A stretch of 64,000 bases of DNA from Prorocentrum cordatum (GCA_963575745.1 CAUYUJ010020601.1:1-64000); one strand, 5' to 3'; shown: positions 25,381 to 37,322, numbered from the stretch's first letter. The notes: generated by a model not told the origin, from the letters alone. Numbers and translations: made by a program.

Positions 25381-26959
25381 TCCCGCATAAAGCGGCGCAC
25401 GCACCTAACTGGTTTGCGCACGTAGCGCCTCCAATGGCCGTTGTGGCACTGCTCCTCGAGCATGCTGGTCCTCCGGCAAATCCGCCAAGTCCTCCCATGT
25501 GTAACTCGTTTCGCGCTTCAGGTAGACAACGTCCGCGTCCGTACCACCGTCGTCCTTTTCCGCGGGGTTACCCCATAGCGTTGCTGCTGGTGTTGTCCTT
25601 GGAGCTGATGGCGGCGCTGGCTGGGTCCAGGCGGTCAAGTTTCCTTGAGCACCATGGGCCGCAGGCGTAGTCCAGGAACCGGGCGCTGGAACTCCCGCTT
25701 GGCTTTCGTCGGGTTGCGGTGGGTCACCGGGCAAGAAGGTGTCTGCGATGCAAATGTCAGCCTTGGCGCATCCGCCAATTAGTTCGGCAATATTGCCAGG
25801 CATCCTCACGGAAATATCTCTCCGATGTCGTAGTGATTCATTCCAATCAATCTTCCTATTGCTGTTGGGTCTGAGACATCAGTCCACTGAGATGGCTGCA
25901 AAGGGGACGCCACGTCAACCAACGGCATCCGCAGCGCTCGCACTACAGGAGGACGCCTCCACCAACGGCATCCGCAGCGCTCGCCTCCGCATCCGCGTGG
26001 CGAACGCTGGCTGGAGGACGTCTCAGCCAAACCCAACATAATCTGTTTCCACGCGTGTTATTTCTCACACGGGCAGTGTTATTTCTTACACGGGCAGAAC
26101 ACTGTCGATACGTACGTTATGCTGCACTCGAAAGTCCATGAGTTCAAGGCCCTGTTGAATCTGTCGTTCGTTTCCAAGGCGTCCAAATTTTGCGCCAAAT
26201 TGCACAACAAGTAGGTAACGGGGCCCATGCGGACACCATGTGCTTGAACTGTCGAAGAAATCTGAATAATGCGGCAACGAAATCCAAACCAACGCCCCCG
26301 CGTGGGATATCCATTGAAAACCGGCTCCCCGAACCTCCCAAAGGAGCCTCTCAAAAGAAACCTTGTTCCGTTTCGGAGATTTCCAACAATCCCGCTACGA
26401 ACTCCAATCCGGCGCCCTCGCGCGGGACATCCTCCGAAAACCGGCCCCCCGAGCTGTTCCAGGCCCCCAGAAGCCCCCATACGACACATTTCAAACTGGC
26501 GACCTCGCTTTGGACATTCTAAGACTACAGGCCCCCCTAACCTCCTGAAGGAAACACCTGTTCCGTTTCTGAGGGAATCGGGGAAATCCGGCGGAGAATT
26601 CCGAACCGGCGCACTCGCGTCGGACATTCTCGGAATAACGGCCCCCCGAACCTCCTAGAAATGCCCTAAGACGCGCGCCGGGGCGCGCTGGGCATGTCCC
26701 AGTCCAGGGCTCTCTCGGGGCGGACGGTGAAGGCGGATAGACCGGGCGTTGCACGTAGTCGCCCGGGAGCCTCGTCGAAGACATGCGCGATCGGAGCTCC
26801 CATCGTCGCCTCGGATTCTCGCTCGAAACATCCTCCCGAAGTCGATCCCCAGCGCGCGGAAAAGTCAGGCCCCACAGCGCCCCAGGGACCATTTCCTGGG
26901 ATCTGCCGGCGCGCGCGGCGCGCCGGGCGTGTCCCAGTCCTGGCGCCCCCCCGAGGCCC

Positions 26960-27230
26960 CAGAGGATGACGAGGATGATCAGGGAGGAAGACGTGGCAGG
27001 ACGGAGGAGGGGAGGAGGAAGGAGGGAAGGAAGGAGGAGGTGGAGGAGGAGAGTTGGACGAGGTGGCGGTGGCGGTGGAGGAAGAGTAGGAGGAGAAGGA
27101 GGAGGAGGAGGAGGAGGAGGAGAGGAAGGAGGAAGAGGAGGAGGAGGAGGAGGAGGAGGAGGAAGAGGAGGAGGAGGAGGAGGAGGAGGAGGAGGGTGAT
27201 TAGAGAACGATTGGAGGAGGAGGGTGATTA
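26960..27230. repeat. (GGA)n purine tract
   Basis: GGA/GAGGA repeats, followed by a 22-bp direct duplication containing GGGTGATTAGAGAACGATT at about 27,195 and 27,222. Confidence 0.85.
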
Positions 27231-28079
27231 GAGAACGATTAACAACCAGTCATCAGATCCCACCGATATGCAGCTGGCGTACTGGAAAGAGAGCTACCCC
27301 TGTCGGCGCGTCGTGCGCCGCACCGTGTCTGGACTCCCCTCAGGCCCCGCTCCAGCTCGGCAGGGGGCATAGCTCTTCTGGCCTTGAAGGCCGAGGACCT
27401 AATTATGCACCGTGCCGCTCCCGCGTCGAGGATCGACGGCGCCTCGATAGGCGAAAACGCAGTACGGTGCACACACGTCCGCGGACCTAGGACGGCCTTC
27501 CTCCGAAGGCATCAGGCACGACATCTTGCATGCCGACGGGCCCTGGTGGGTGGCATTTGCAAGTCGACCGGCGCCTGGCGAACCGCCCACGCAGCGGGTG
27601 GGCTGAGGGGAGGGGGGGCAAATCATGGCTGGCAGCACGTGCGCGGCCCAAGGGGGGCCCAGGGACGCCATGGAGTAAGAAGAGGCGCCCTGAAAGTTGA
27701 GGAAATATCATGGTCCACGCCAGGATATCCCCCCCCCCCCTGGTCATGACCCCCCTCTTGGCCGCCCTCGACCTGCGGCCCCCGCGCGCAGCCAGGCTGC
27801 TGCTCCTCGACGCCACGCGCGCGGGGGAGGCGAGGAGGCTTGGCGGGCGGCCGTGCGGCGGCGCTCGCTGGAGTGCCCAGGGCCGCCGGACTAGGCTCCG
27901 GTATACGCGGGGGCGGCCGCCTGGAGAGAGCCGCGAGAGCCCGCGTGCTGCCCGGGGTGCGCTGCTGCCCTTTTCGACCCCCCCCCCTCCTCCCTTCCCC
28001 CCGCTCCCGGCTTGTCCCGCGCCGTGACGCCTCTTGCCGCCACTGGACTCCCTTCGAACGATACAGCATGTGTACGGTT

Positions 28080-28967
28080 CCTCCTCCTCCTCCTCCCCAT
28101 CCTCCTCCTCATCCTCCTCCTCATCGTCAGCAGCAGCATTCACTCATCTTCTGTCCTTCCTGGTCCTCCTACCTCCTACGCCTCCGCGTCGTCTACGTCG
28201 TCTACGTTGTCTACGTCCTGCACCTCCTCGTCCTGTCCTTCAATTTCCTGGTTCCCCTCCCCCATCCACCTCCTCCTCCTCTTCCTCCTCGTCCTCCTCC
28301 TCCTCCTCATACTCATCCTTCTCAGCCTGCTCTTTCTCTCATCATCTCCTCCATCTACTCCTCCAACGTCCTCAGTCACGTCGCCATCCCCTCCCGTTGA
28401 TCTCGGACTCGCATCTTCGCTGTCTTCCTCATCCACATACCTCATGAAGTTCCTACTGCTCCTTCTCGTTATCCTTCCACCGTCTCTGTATTATTACTGT
28501 CCTCGTCTCTCCATTACCCTGCTGCTTTTGCTGCGGTTGCTGCTGTTGCCGCTCTACCTCCTCCTCCTCCTCCTCCTCCTCCTGATCCTCCTCTTCCTCG
28601 TCCTCGCCATCGTCCTCCTCCTCCTACTCCTCCTCCTCCTCCTCCTCCTCCTCATCATCATCATCATCATTAGCATCATCGTCATCAGTATCAGCATCGT
28701 CAGCATCATCATCGGCATCATCATCAGCATCATCATCCTCATAATCAGAATCATCAGTATCGCCACCATCATCATCGTCATTGTCATGCTCATAATAATC
28801 ATCAGCATCGTCATCGTCATCATTAGTAGCACCATCATCAACATCATCAGCATAATCAGCCGTATCAGCATCATCATCACCATCATCATCATGATCAGCA
28901 GTATCAGCATCAGCATCATCATCAGCACCATAATCATCATCATCAGCATCATCAGCATCAGCATCAG

Positions 28968-29008
<41 letters not shown>

Positions 29009-29050
29009 GCAGCATCATCATCATTGTCGTCATCACCATCGACATCCTCC
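28080..29050. repeat. (CCT)n followed by (CAT/CAG)n microsatellite
   Basis: About 580 bp of CCT/CTC-rich sequence passes into about 400 bp of ATC/CAT/CAG repeats (28,650-29,050). The very long Ile/Leu-rich plus frame and Asp-rich minus frame over this block are repeat translations. Confidence 0.9.
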
Positions 29051-29201
29051 TCAACATCTTCGTTGTTGATACTCTGCAGCGCGGCCAGATCATAGGGCAT
29101 AGCGGAAAGGATGCAACAAGGCCCTTGGACACCCAGATATAAGCCGAAGATGAAAGCCTGTGGCCCACTGCCCATGGCTGAGGACTACTGGGATGGGCCG
29201 A

Positions 29202-29274
29202 GGGGCAAGGATGCACGGGCGCCCTTGCCGAGCTACCCATTCTCACGATGCGGATTGACTGTGCATCCCCTTTC
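29202..29274 (+). repeat. Direct repeat flanking MITE copy 1, left copy
   Basis: 73 bp containing GGGGCAAGGATGCACGGGCG and ending at the first base before the MITE. A closely matching copy lies immediately right of the MITE at 29,432-29,505 (a handful of substitutions). This is too long for a normal target-site duplication, so a segmental duplication with the MITE at its junction is likely. Confidence 0.8.
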
Positions 29275-29431
29275 GGCGGTGGACAAACCTCCCTTTAGTA
29301 AACCTCCCCTTAGTGAAAGCGGCCTGGGACCGAAACCGGCGGACCTGGACCCGCAAAAATGACGGCCGCGACGCCCTCCCGCGAACCGATTCACTAATCG
29401 ACGTGTCAGGGTAGGAGGTCTATCCACCCCC
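29275..29431 (+). mobile_element. 157-bp MITE, copy 1
   Basis: Starts GGCGGTGGACAAACC and ends GTCTATCCACCCCC, so the termini are inverted (GGGGGTGGA at both ends on opposite strands). Inside are CTTAGTGAAA and TTCACTAAT, a second inverted pair. Copies of the same family at 33,636-33,792 (also 157 bp) and from 63,873 to the window end lie in the same orientation. No coding capacity. Confidence 0.8.
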
Positions 29432-29505
29432 GGGGGCAAGGATGCATGGGCGCCCTTACCGAGCTACCCGTACTCACGATGCGGATTGACTGTGCGTCCC
29501 CTTCC
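29432..29505 (+). repeat. Direct repeat flanking MITE copy 1, right copy
   Basis: Begins GGGGCAAGGATGCATGGGCG directly after the last base of the MITE and matches 29,202-29,274 with few changes. Confidence 0.8.
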
Positions 29506-29509
29506 GCTC

Positions 29510-32400
29510 TCGTCTCTGGCGTCGGCCGAAATAAGGACCGCGCGTGTGCCCGCGGAAGCTCTCGGACACGCACCGCCTGGCGGGAGGCCGCCGGAGGACG
29601 CCCCCGCCAACCGGCCGTCCTGGCCGCTCCAGCCCGGAGCAGCCCACGCAGGGTGGTGGGAGAGAAAGGCGACACGAAGAGGTTTCTTTCATTTTCGCGC
29701 AGCTCGCCAAACACCGTCGGCCTTTTCAAAAGGAGATGCGCCAAGTGGAAAGACACGCCGCGCCGCTAGCGTTGACATTGCAGCACAACTCCTCTCGCGC
29801 AGCAGAAAGGCGACACGAAGAGGACCAGGAGGAGGGAAAGAATCAGGAGGACGACGACGACAAGAAGAGGAGAGGGGGGGGGGGGCAGGAGCAGGACAGG
29901 GCGGACATCCCCCCCCCTCCTCCCCCGCCCCCCCCCCTGCCACGGCGCACTCTCCAGCTTGTGCCATGGCCAGTGTCAGCGCAGGCAAGAGCGGCAGGCG
30001 TTCGGGCAGGAGCCCAGCTGTGATGGAGGACGGCAGCGGGGTGGGGACGGCGGCAGGCAGCAAGCGGGGAGCAGGGTACAAGTCGTAGGCCGAAGTCGCC
30101 AACGTGCTGCTGTCCGCCGAACAGGCTCGAAGGGGTGACCCAAGAGGCCAGGACCCATCGGCATCTGCATCGAGAGATCGGGTCGACTCGGAACGTGCAT
30201 CAAGTCGGGGTGCATCCGCACGGAGTCTGAGCAGAATGAAGTCGGCCGCGCGAAGATGATCAATAGCACATTTATCCATGTTGCCGGTTCCTCGATCCTC
30301 CTCCGCATCCCACCACCACCCAGCACCCCGCTGAGTCCAGCATGCCTCCAAGAACCCACCAAACAAACGTTCACCCGCTGCCCCTCCCTATACGCACACA
30401 TCCCGCACCCCCTCCCCAAGCACCCCGCCGAACTCTCTGGAATACCATCTGGAACCCCGTACACAAGCACCCTGTCCTCGTCCTCTTCCTCCTCCTCCTC
30501 CTCCTCTTTCTCCTCTTCCTGCCCCTCACCCAACCCCACAGCCCCCCCCCCCCGAGTCCACATCCATCCACTTTCTCCTCCTTGCCCTCCTGAGGAGGGG
30601 AGCCAAAGGGGGAGGGAGGACCTCTCCCTTGTGGTTCCCCTCCCCTTCCTCCCTCACCCTCCCTCCTCCTTCTCTCCTCCGTCCCCTCCCCCTTCCTTCC
30701 CTCGTCCCTCTCCTCCTCGCCCTTTTCCCCTCCTGTTTCGACCTGCGCACGGTCCCCCCTTCCTTCCCTCGTCCCTCGTCCCTCGTCCCTCTCACGAGGA
30801 AGAAGCAAACGATAACGTGGCTCTGGAAGCTGGGGCAAACGAGGTAAGACAATGCCGAGGAGGACGTGGAGGAGCAGGAGGAAAACGGAAGGATAAACAC
30901 ATGTCCCGATTCCTGCCTCCCTCCACCTCCTCACCTTCTCCTCTGCCACCCTCCGTCCTCCCACATCCCGGGGTGAACCCTGACCTGTTTGTCTCCGTGC
31001 GGATCCAGCCGTGGCGGCGAGAGGCCTCCACGAGGCAGAACAGAACACGAAGAACGCACGGGTGGGCCGCGCTGTTTCGACTGGCTATGCTGAGATCCTC
31101 GTCCTCCATCCTCGATCATCCCCAACTCAGACGTCGTGCTTGCTCACGTCGTAAATGCCCTGAGGGCTGGCATCCTGAGGCCTGGGCCCCTCCCCCAGGG
31201 CCAGCTCATTCATCCTGTGTCGTTAGAAAGATGAGGAGAGGAGGATGAGGACAGGAGGACGGACGAAGAGGAGGAGGAGGAGGAAGAGGGGAGAGGAGAA
31301 GGATGAAGATCATGGAGAATGGAAAAGCCAGGCGCACCAGGGTGCAAGTTCGGTGGGGTGACAAGATGCACCTGGAGATTGATCAGGATGGCCTTGCCGA
31401 CGGCACGCCAGGACCCAATGCTTGTTGGTAGACTGCGTTTGCTCAATGTGTAGATCGGTATATACCTCTGCTGCTCAGCACGCAAAGACAAGCCCTGTTT
31501 TCGGCCTGGAACAAACCAGTCTCGATTTATGAAGACGCCACGAGCCGCTGGAAAAAAGGTCAAGGAAACGCTGTCGGCCGCAGTGACCGCGCCCCTTGAC
31601 CTGGGCTGGAGGCCCAGTTCCCCAACGCTGCGGGTAGACCCTGGAGACGTACACATTGATCTGGAGAATACTGGTCCGCAGATGGTGACTGAGACTGTGC
31701 TGTATGGGGCCCTGGGCCAGCAAACGCGGCACCTTGCGGCAGCACACTTCAAAGGCATGGTTTTGCAGCGCGGCCCCGATCACACAATTAATCGGCAGCG
31801 AACGGCGCTTCTGACAAGGGAAGGGCAAGAAGGGAAGGATCTGCGCTGGAGGCCTTTCGCAATATGGAGCTGTGCCAGGCTGGCCCGCGCGGCTGCGTAG
31901 CCGTTGGCGCTGAGGTCTGGCTGGCCGCGGCTATGGCGCGGGCTTCGTCCTGCGCGCGAGGCCAAGCTGCCTGGGCTTGCCCCTGTGGTGTCTCGGCTGG
32001 GAGCTCGGCCCAGGTTCAAACCGAACTGAAAATGGCCTTGTGCGGGAGAGTGGAGGACGGCGGCGGCAGCGGCAGCAGCGGCCTCGGCCCAGTTACAGAG
32101 ACACCAGGGGCAGGCTTTCTTGCACGGCGTGCCAGTCGAATCATAGGCGCGAATAGAAAGACAGGCTCAGCCAAACCTTGTGTTGGCTACCCGATAGCAG
32201 TGCACTCCAGCCATCGAGTCAGAGTTTTCAAGGGAGTCGATTCGTGCGTGGCACATGGGCGGTAGGAAACCATAACCTTCCAGAAACTCGACGCAGTGTG
32301 CAGGCAAGAGACCATCAGCAAAGGTCGGACGTTTCGTGAATCCCCTCGAACAGCAGGATTACCCAGTGTGAGTTCAAAGCGTGGGCTCAGCCACACGACC
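29510..32400. other. No recognised gene; C-rich and purine-rich low-complexity DNA
   Basis: C/T-rich tracts (about 30,480-30,770) and mixed sequence. Plus and minus frames of 100-180 codons at 31,200-32,020 have ordinary composition but no motif, leader relic or splice pattern that I can use, so I do not call them genes. Confidence 0.4.
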
Positions 32401-32409
32401 TGACCCCTC

Positions 32410-33630
32410 CAAGGCCCATGCTGGAGGAGGAAGAAGGAGGAGGAAGGTGGAAGTAGGAGGAAGGAGGAAGTAGGAGATGGAAGTAGGAAGGGAGGAGGAA
32501 GGTGGAGGAGGAGGAGGAAGGTGGAGGAGGAGGAGGAGGAGGAGGAGGAGGGAAAGGAGGAGGAGGGCAAGGAGGAGGAGGAGGAGGAGGAGGAGGCCCA
32601 AGACGGGAGCGCATCCGCCGGGAGGCCCCCCCGACGAGAGCCCCAGAGTAACCGCGCCCCGACGCCGCGCCCCTCGGCCTGCGCCCCCCGATCCCCGACA
32701 CCCCGACCCCCTCGGCCCCCCGATCCTCGACCCTCGCCTGCTCGACCCCCGGCCCCCTGGATCCTCGGCCCCTGGATCCTGGACCCCAGGCCCGCGGCCC
32801 CCGAAGCCGCGACCCTCGCCCCCTCGACCCTCGACCCCTGGATCCCTGCGGCACTCAAGTACGAGGCGGCGGGGCGGGGATTCAGCCACCACCACCGCCT
32901 GGGGATCATCTTCGGGGACGTCGGCGGACGATTACACAGGAGGCCAGTCCACAAGACACCTTCCGCAAGAAACCCAGCCCATGAGACCCCAGGACGTCCA
33001 TTGATGTGTGGTGTGGCTCGAGCCGTCGAAGGCCTGGGCAGTCAAGCGGGCGGGGGCCGCGCAGCCAGCCGACGGGCGCAGGGGGCCAGCTGGGCGGGCC
33101 GAGGCCCGCTCTCGGCCTCGCCGAGGCCGCGGCCCTCCTTCCCCCTCCCTGCCCCTCGCCCTCGCCCTCTCCCTCCTCCTCCTCCTCCTCCTCCTCCTCC
33201 TCCTCCTCCTCGTCCTCCCCTGGCCTCCTCCCTGCCACTCCCTGCTCCTCTCCCTCTCCCTCCTCCTCCTCCTTCTCCTCATATTTTTCCTCCTCCTCCT
33301 CCTCCTCCTCCTCCTCCTCCTCCTCCCCTGGCCTCCTCCCTGCCCCTCGCCCCCTCCCTCTCCCTCGGACTCCCCGAGACGTCGGCCCCTCCCTGTCCCT
33401 CTCCCGTTCCCTCCTCCTCTTCTGGGCCCTCCTTTTCCTCCTCCTCCACCTCCTCCTCCTCCACATCCTCCTCCTCCTCCTCTAGGCACTCGTCCTCCTC
33501 GACGTCGCCCGACCTCCCGGCGCGACGGCTGGCTCCACCTTGCCCCCGCGCCCCCGAGACCTCAACCCTGGCGGAGGAGGAAGGAGGAGGAGGAGGAGGA
33601 GGAGGAGCAAGAGGAGGAGGAAGAGGAGTA
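32410..33630. repeat. (GGA)n and (CCT)n tracts
   Basis: GGA-rich 32,410-32,600, a GC-rich segment of repeated CGACCCTCGGCC type to about 32,850, then CCT/CTC-rich 33,170-33,485 and GGA-rich 33,570-33,630. Frames are Glu, Ser or Pro runs. A short non-repetitive piece (32,860-33,040) shows no recognised gene. Confidence 0.75.
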
Positions 33631-33635
33631 ACTTC

Positions 33636-33792
33636 GGGGATGGACAGACCCCCCTTTAGTAAAACGTGGTTCAGTGAAAACGACCTGAGGCCCACACCTG
33701 GCGGGCGCCAAGCAAGGAAAATAACGGCCGCAGCGCCCTCTCGAGAACCGAAAACGGGCAATTCACTAATCGACGTGTCACTGTCCACCCCC
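33636..33792 (+). mobile_element. 157-bp MITE, copy 2
   Basis: Starts GGGGATGGACAGACC and ends CTGTCCACCCCC; the 12 outer bases are inverted with one mismatch. Interior matches copy 1, with CTTTAGTAAAAC and TTCACTAATCGACGTGTCA. It ends 143 bp left of the giant element described next. A (GGA)n block (33,801-33,862) separates them. Confidence 0.8.
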
Positions 33793-33935
33793 GATGATTA
33801 GGAAGAGGAGTATGAGGAGGAGGAGGAGGAGGAGGAGGAGGAGGAGGAGGAGGAGGAGGAGGACCAGTGTAAACCAAAGAGTCATCAACGATGTTGGAGT
33901 TAACCCTCCCTCCAAGCTCCCGTTTCATAAGCTCC

Positions 33936-33966
33936 TAATCCAGAAGCCGCATTAAAGTGATCATTT
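33936..33966 (+). repeat. Left terminal inverted repeat of the giant element
   Basis: 31 bp, begins TAATCCAGAAGCCGC and ends GTGATCATTT. Perfect reverse complement of 57,990-58,020. The immediately preceding bases are GCTCC; the first two bases (TA) may be target duplication. Confidence 0.85.
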
Positions 33967-33977
33967 GTTTTTTGGCC

Positions 33978-34062
33978 CCCCCTCTGTCACAGAGGGGGTC
34001 TGAGATGCCCCCCCTCTGTCACAGAGGGGGTCTGAGATGCCCCCCCCTCTGTCACGGAGGAC
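33978..34062. repeat. Left subterminal palindrome array
   Basis: Three units at 33,978-33,998, 34,010-34,030 and about 34,042-34,060. The core CCCCTCTGTCACAGAGGGG is a perfect palindrome around one central C; the third copy has decayed on its right side. Spacing is 32 bp with linker TCTGAGATGCC. The array starts 11 bp inside the inverted repeat. Subterminal arrays of this kind often serve as transposase binding sites; that role is inferred. Confidence 0.8.
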
Positions 34063-34289
34063 CTCGTTCTGGGTGCTCTTCTGCCACGGGAGCTCCCGAT
34101 ACGATTGGAGACGATAAAATGTGATAGCGGGATGGGGGATTGGAGGGGGAGGGAGAAGAAAACGATGAAGGAGAGGAGGCAACGACAGCACCGATGAAAG
34201 CACCGTTTCTTTTTCCTTCTCCGCTCGGGCAGCGGTCGCCGAGCACGACGGCGCGCGCGAGTCGCCGCCGCTCACGATGCATTGGCAAG

Positions 34290-34309
34290 GCCTCCGCTGC
34301 TGCGGAGGG
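34290..34309 (+). repeat. Hairpin copy, arms CCTCCGC/GCGGAGG
   Basis: Non-coding copy between the left end and the EEP gene's last exon. A second copy with longer arms (CCCTCCGC/GCGGAGGG) follows 43 bp to the right at 34,333-34,352. Confidence 0.8.
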
Positions 34310-34332
34310 TCGACGTTCGGCCGATGAGGCCT

Positions 34333-34352
34333 CCCTCCGCTGCTGCGGAGGG
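34333..34352 (+). repeat. Hairpin copy, arms CCCTCCGC/GCGGAGGG
   Basis: Perfect 8-bp arms around TGCT. It is 20 bp right of the last base of the previous copy and 20 bp from the stop of the EEP gene at 34,372. Confidence 0.8.
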
Positions 34353-34371
34353 GCGGCTCCTGTGCGATGGT

Positions 34372-36917
34372 TCAACTAAGCTTTTCCCAGGGATTGGTTT
34401 CGGGGGGGGGTTCGACCCACCTCCAAGTCGTGGTCGCGACCTCCCAGTGCCCCTGGCCGCTACTCCACCCACTGTGGCTGCTCCACCAGTCACTGGGGCG
34501 TTGGTCGCTGCCGAATGCAACTTGCATGTCGCGCCAGGCGGAGTCGACCATGCGGTCCTGCAGCGAGGAAGCCTCGCCGCTCGGCTGTTGCCACTCGCGC
34601 TCCTCGCCCTCCTTGGTGCGCCACCACTCATCCCTGCGCCACTCCTCGTCTGTTGGTTGCTGCCGTGGCGTTTGTGGCATCCGCTGCTGCGGGGGCTCTG
34701 GCGGCTCGTGGCCGAGGGCAGCGATCGCGCCCGAGATGTAGATGGCGGCGCCGCGCTGCCCTCGCTGCTCCAGCGGCGCAGGCCCTGGAGATGGGCACTG
34801 CGGGGTCGGCTGCCACCTGGGGGGTGATAAATAATTATTTCTATATCCCCTCCCTGTCAACTCCCGCCCCTTCCCGACACTCATTTCCTTATGTCATCCC
34901 TCGTCCTGCTCAGCCTATTCCTCATTCCCTCTCCTCCCTCCTGCCCTCCCCGTGCTCCACCGCCCCTCTCCCCCCCTCCCCCTTTCAACCCCCCGCCGCG
35001 ACCTTCCATCGCCAGCCGCGGGCATGTCGCGGCCGTCGTCCGCGCTTTCGTCTGCCCATCTTGGTGGGCGCCACGCCTGTTGGGCGCGCTCGTCTTGCTC
35101 GTCCCTCTCGCTGTGCTGCTCTGGTGCCTGGCGCTCGGGTCCGTGCTGCTCGGGCGGCAGCGGCGCCCTGAGCGCAGCTGCCAGCTGTTTCTGGGCGCGC
35201 CTGTCTTTCTTCTCTTTGGCTCTCTCCTGCTTCCTCCCCGGCGAACGCACGCTGGCCATGCGCATTTGGAACAGGAGAGGGTAGTGGGCGCCGCCGTGCC
35301 AGCGCCCCTCCACCTCCACGGTCTCTGGCGGGAACGTCTTCTGCAACGCGCGGAAGAGGGTCACCTCGCGATTACTAGAGAAGCGGTGGTCCCCTCTAGC
35401 CTCAGCCTCGGCGCGCCTCAGTTTCTCACTCTCCTTCTCTTGGATCTTGCGTTGGCATTCCTCTGACTGAGTCAGTAAATCCTGGAGGTGCTCGCGGGCG
35501 TCTTTTTTCGGGTAGTAGCAAGAGTAAGGCATCCCAGGGCCTCCGTTCTGGCTGTGGTGCCAGTACGTCGGCTGCGATGATGGGCTGGTGGCGGCCCCCG
35601 CTGCTGCGGGGGCCTCTGCCTTGCTTCTGTTACGGTACCCGATCTCACCGATCACCGACTTGCGTGCGAAGAGCAACCCCGTCTCGTCTCTGTCGTGCAC
35701 GGCGCTCAGCGGCCAGCACAGGGTGTACTCGCCAGGCCTGTTGAGAACGAAGATGCCGCAGCTGTCCAAGCACGGAGTGCCGTCCAATCCGCGCCAGAAG
35801 TACGCTGCTGCCGTCTCCAATCGCATGCCTAGACCCCGAAGACTCGGCAGCGTCTGTGTGAGCGCCATGTTGAAATCCCCACAAAGGATGTCAACGCTGT
35901 TGTCCTGCAAGATGGTCGCCAACCTCGGCCACCACGTCTTGTGAGCCTCGTTAAAGCCTCTGGAATTTTTCGCCGTGTCGCGGTGGAGGTGCACCGCGCA
36001 CACCCGCACTTTCGAGCCGAAGTGGGCGTAGGTTTGATCGAAGTAGAGCTCAACCACCATGATCCTCGAGAACGCTTCCATCTTGCGCCCTCTTGCTGTT
36101 CTGTAGTGGCCGTCGACACTCCTTTCCCAGTGGAGCAGCCGCATTTCGTAACACAGATTTGCGCGCGCAGCGATGCACAAGGACTTGTCCTCACGCCCGC
36201 GCAGGGTCAAGTATTCGTACTCTGGTCGATTCTGGAGCTGTTGGCAATCGCCAACACTCGCAGCACGACTTCCTCTTGCTGTCGCCATCGCTGCTGCGGG
36301 GGCGACAAAAGGCCCACCGCTGCTGCTGCTTTGGCCCTCCGCTGCTGACGCCCCGCTGCTGCGGGGGCGTCCGCCTGCAGCGGCGGTGGTCTCCCTGGCC
36401 GCTGTAGGATTGACTCCATCTGCTCCTCACATTCCGCAAAGCACGCCACGAGAGCAGGGCAATGCCGCAGCTGCAACTCAAGTCTCCGCCGCTGGTCCGC
36501 GTGGTTGGTCTCGCTCGGCATGGAGCCCCAGTTCCCGAACAGGACGGAAAGGTTGCCCACGTTGTCGTTCCGTGGCCTGTTCACGTCAGCCGCTCTTCTT
36601 TCGCAGAAGAATTTTGGCGGGACGGTGTCGCGAAGAACGCATTCGCGCCGCTCGACGTCGTTGGGCGGCCTGCAGCCCCTAAATTCCTGAGGCTCTTCGT
36701 CATCGCTCGGATCCACCACGGAGTCGCCTGGGCGGGTGCGCATCGTAGAAACTTCTGATCGCGCCGCCGCTGCTGAGCTTGAGACGCCAGGCGGCGCAGC
36801 CCCCGCTGCTGCGGGGGTGCCCTCTGGCACAAGGGCCCAAGGACCCTTCCAGGGTTCTGCCTGACCACCTACAGGTCGCCAAATCTTCCCAGATTTCGCT
36901 GTGAACACTGCCATCAG
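34372..36917 (-). CDS. Endonuclease/exonuclease/phosphatase-family protein (frameshifted)
   Basis: Two minus frames make one protein. The first (36,917 to about 36,300, start MAVFTAKSGKIW) carries SVLFGNWGSMPSE and ...ACFAECEEQ, matching the EEP opening strand and its catalytic Glu. The second (about 36,280-34,915) carries EYLTLRGREDKSLCI, VCAVHLHRD and the hallmark ILCGDFNMAL (GDFN), then SAVHDRDETGLLF where the family has its final His. A helical, basic, proline-rich tail follows. An intron or break lies at about 34,830-35,030, after which a Trp-rich segment (DEEWRRDEWWRTKEGEEREW ... WRWVEPPPETNPWEKLS) ends at 34,372. Removing the 26-nt hairpin at 36,282-36,307 restores a single frame. EEP enzymes cut phosphodiester bonds (DNA, RNA or phospholipid head groups); in mobile elements they often nick DNA. 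Its role here is unknown. It is the last gene before the left end of the element. Confidence 0.7.
35593..35614 (+). repeat. Hairpin copy, arms GGCCCCCGC/GCGGGGGCC
   Basis: Perfect 9-bp arms around TGCT, inside the EEP coding region, read as APAAAGAA without breaking the frame. Confidence 0.85.
36282..36307 (+). repeat. Hairpin copy at the EEP frameshift, outer arms GTCGCC/GGCGAC
   Basis: 26 nt: GTCGCC, AT, CGC, TGCT, GCG, GG, GGCGAC. The outer arms pair perfectly across a two-base internal mismatch. It lies exactly where the EEP reading frame changes. Its length is 2 modulo 3, and deleting it joins ...AVGLL|ARGSRAASVGDCQQ... in frame. Confidence 0.8.
36349..36373 (+). repeat. Hairpin copy, arms GACGCCCCGC/GCGGGGGCGTC
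   Basis: 10-bp arms with one extra G on the right, inside EEP coding sequence (read ADAPAAAG on the minus strand). Confidence 0.85.
36800..36817 (+). repeat. Hairpin copy, arms CCCCCGC/GCGGGGG
   Basis: 7-bp arms around TGCT in the N-terminal part of the EEP gene (read TPAAAGAAP). Confidence 0.8.
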
Positions 36918-36927
36918 TCGGCCCCGA

Positions 36928-36947
36928 GGCCCCGCTGCTGCGGGGCC
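36928..36947 (+). repeat. Hairpin copy, arms GGCCCCGC/GCGGGGCC
   Basis: Perfect 8-bp arms just upstream of the EEP start codon chosen at 36,917. The same arms recur at 41,819-41,838 and 56,362-56,381. Confidence 0.85.
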
Positions 36948-37116
36948 CAATGGGCTGCTGCTGCTGCTGGCGGCCGCGGCCGTCGCTCCCTGCCCCCGCG
37001 TTGCAGGGGGGGCGGCCGTCACAGCCGAACTCCCGGGGCCGAAACGGCGGCGGAAGGAGGGGGGCGGGGCGAAGAGGAGGAAGACGGGGCGGATAGGGAA
37101 GGAAAGGGCGGGCAGA

Positions 37117-37322
<206 letters not shown>

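Noticed and set aside
28012-29142. Long Ile/Leu-rich frame resembling a membrane protein
   Set aside because: Direct translation of CTC/ATC trinucleotide repeats.
33936-33942. TAA/TTA at the element ends as a three-base target duplication
   Set aside because: TAA on the left and TTA on the right are inverted, not direct; only the palindromic TA can be a duplication.
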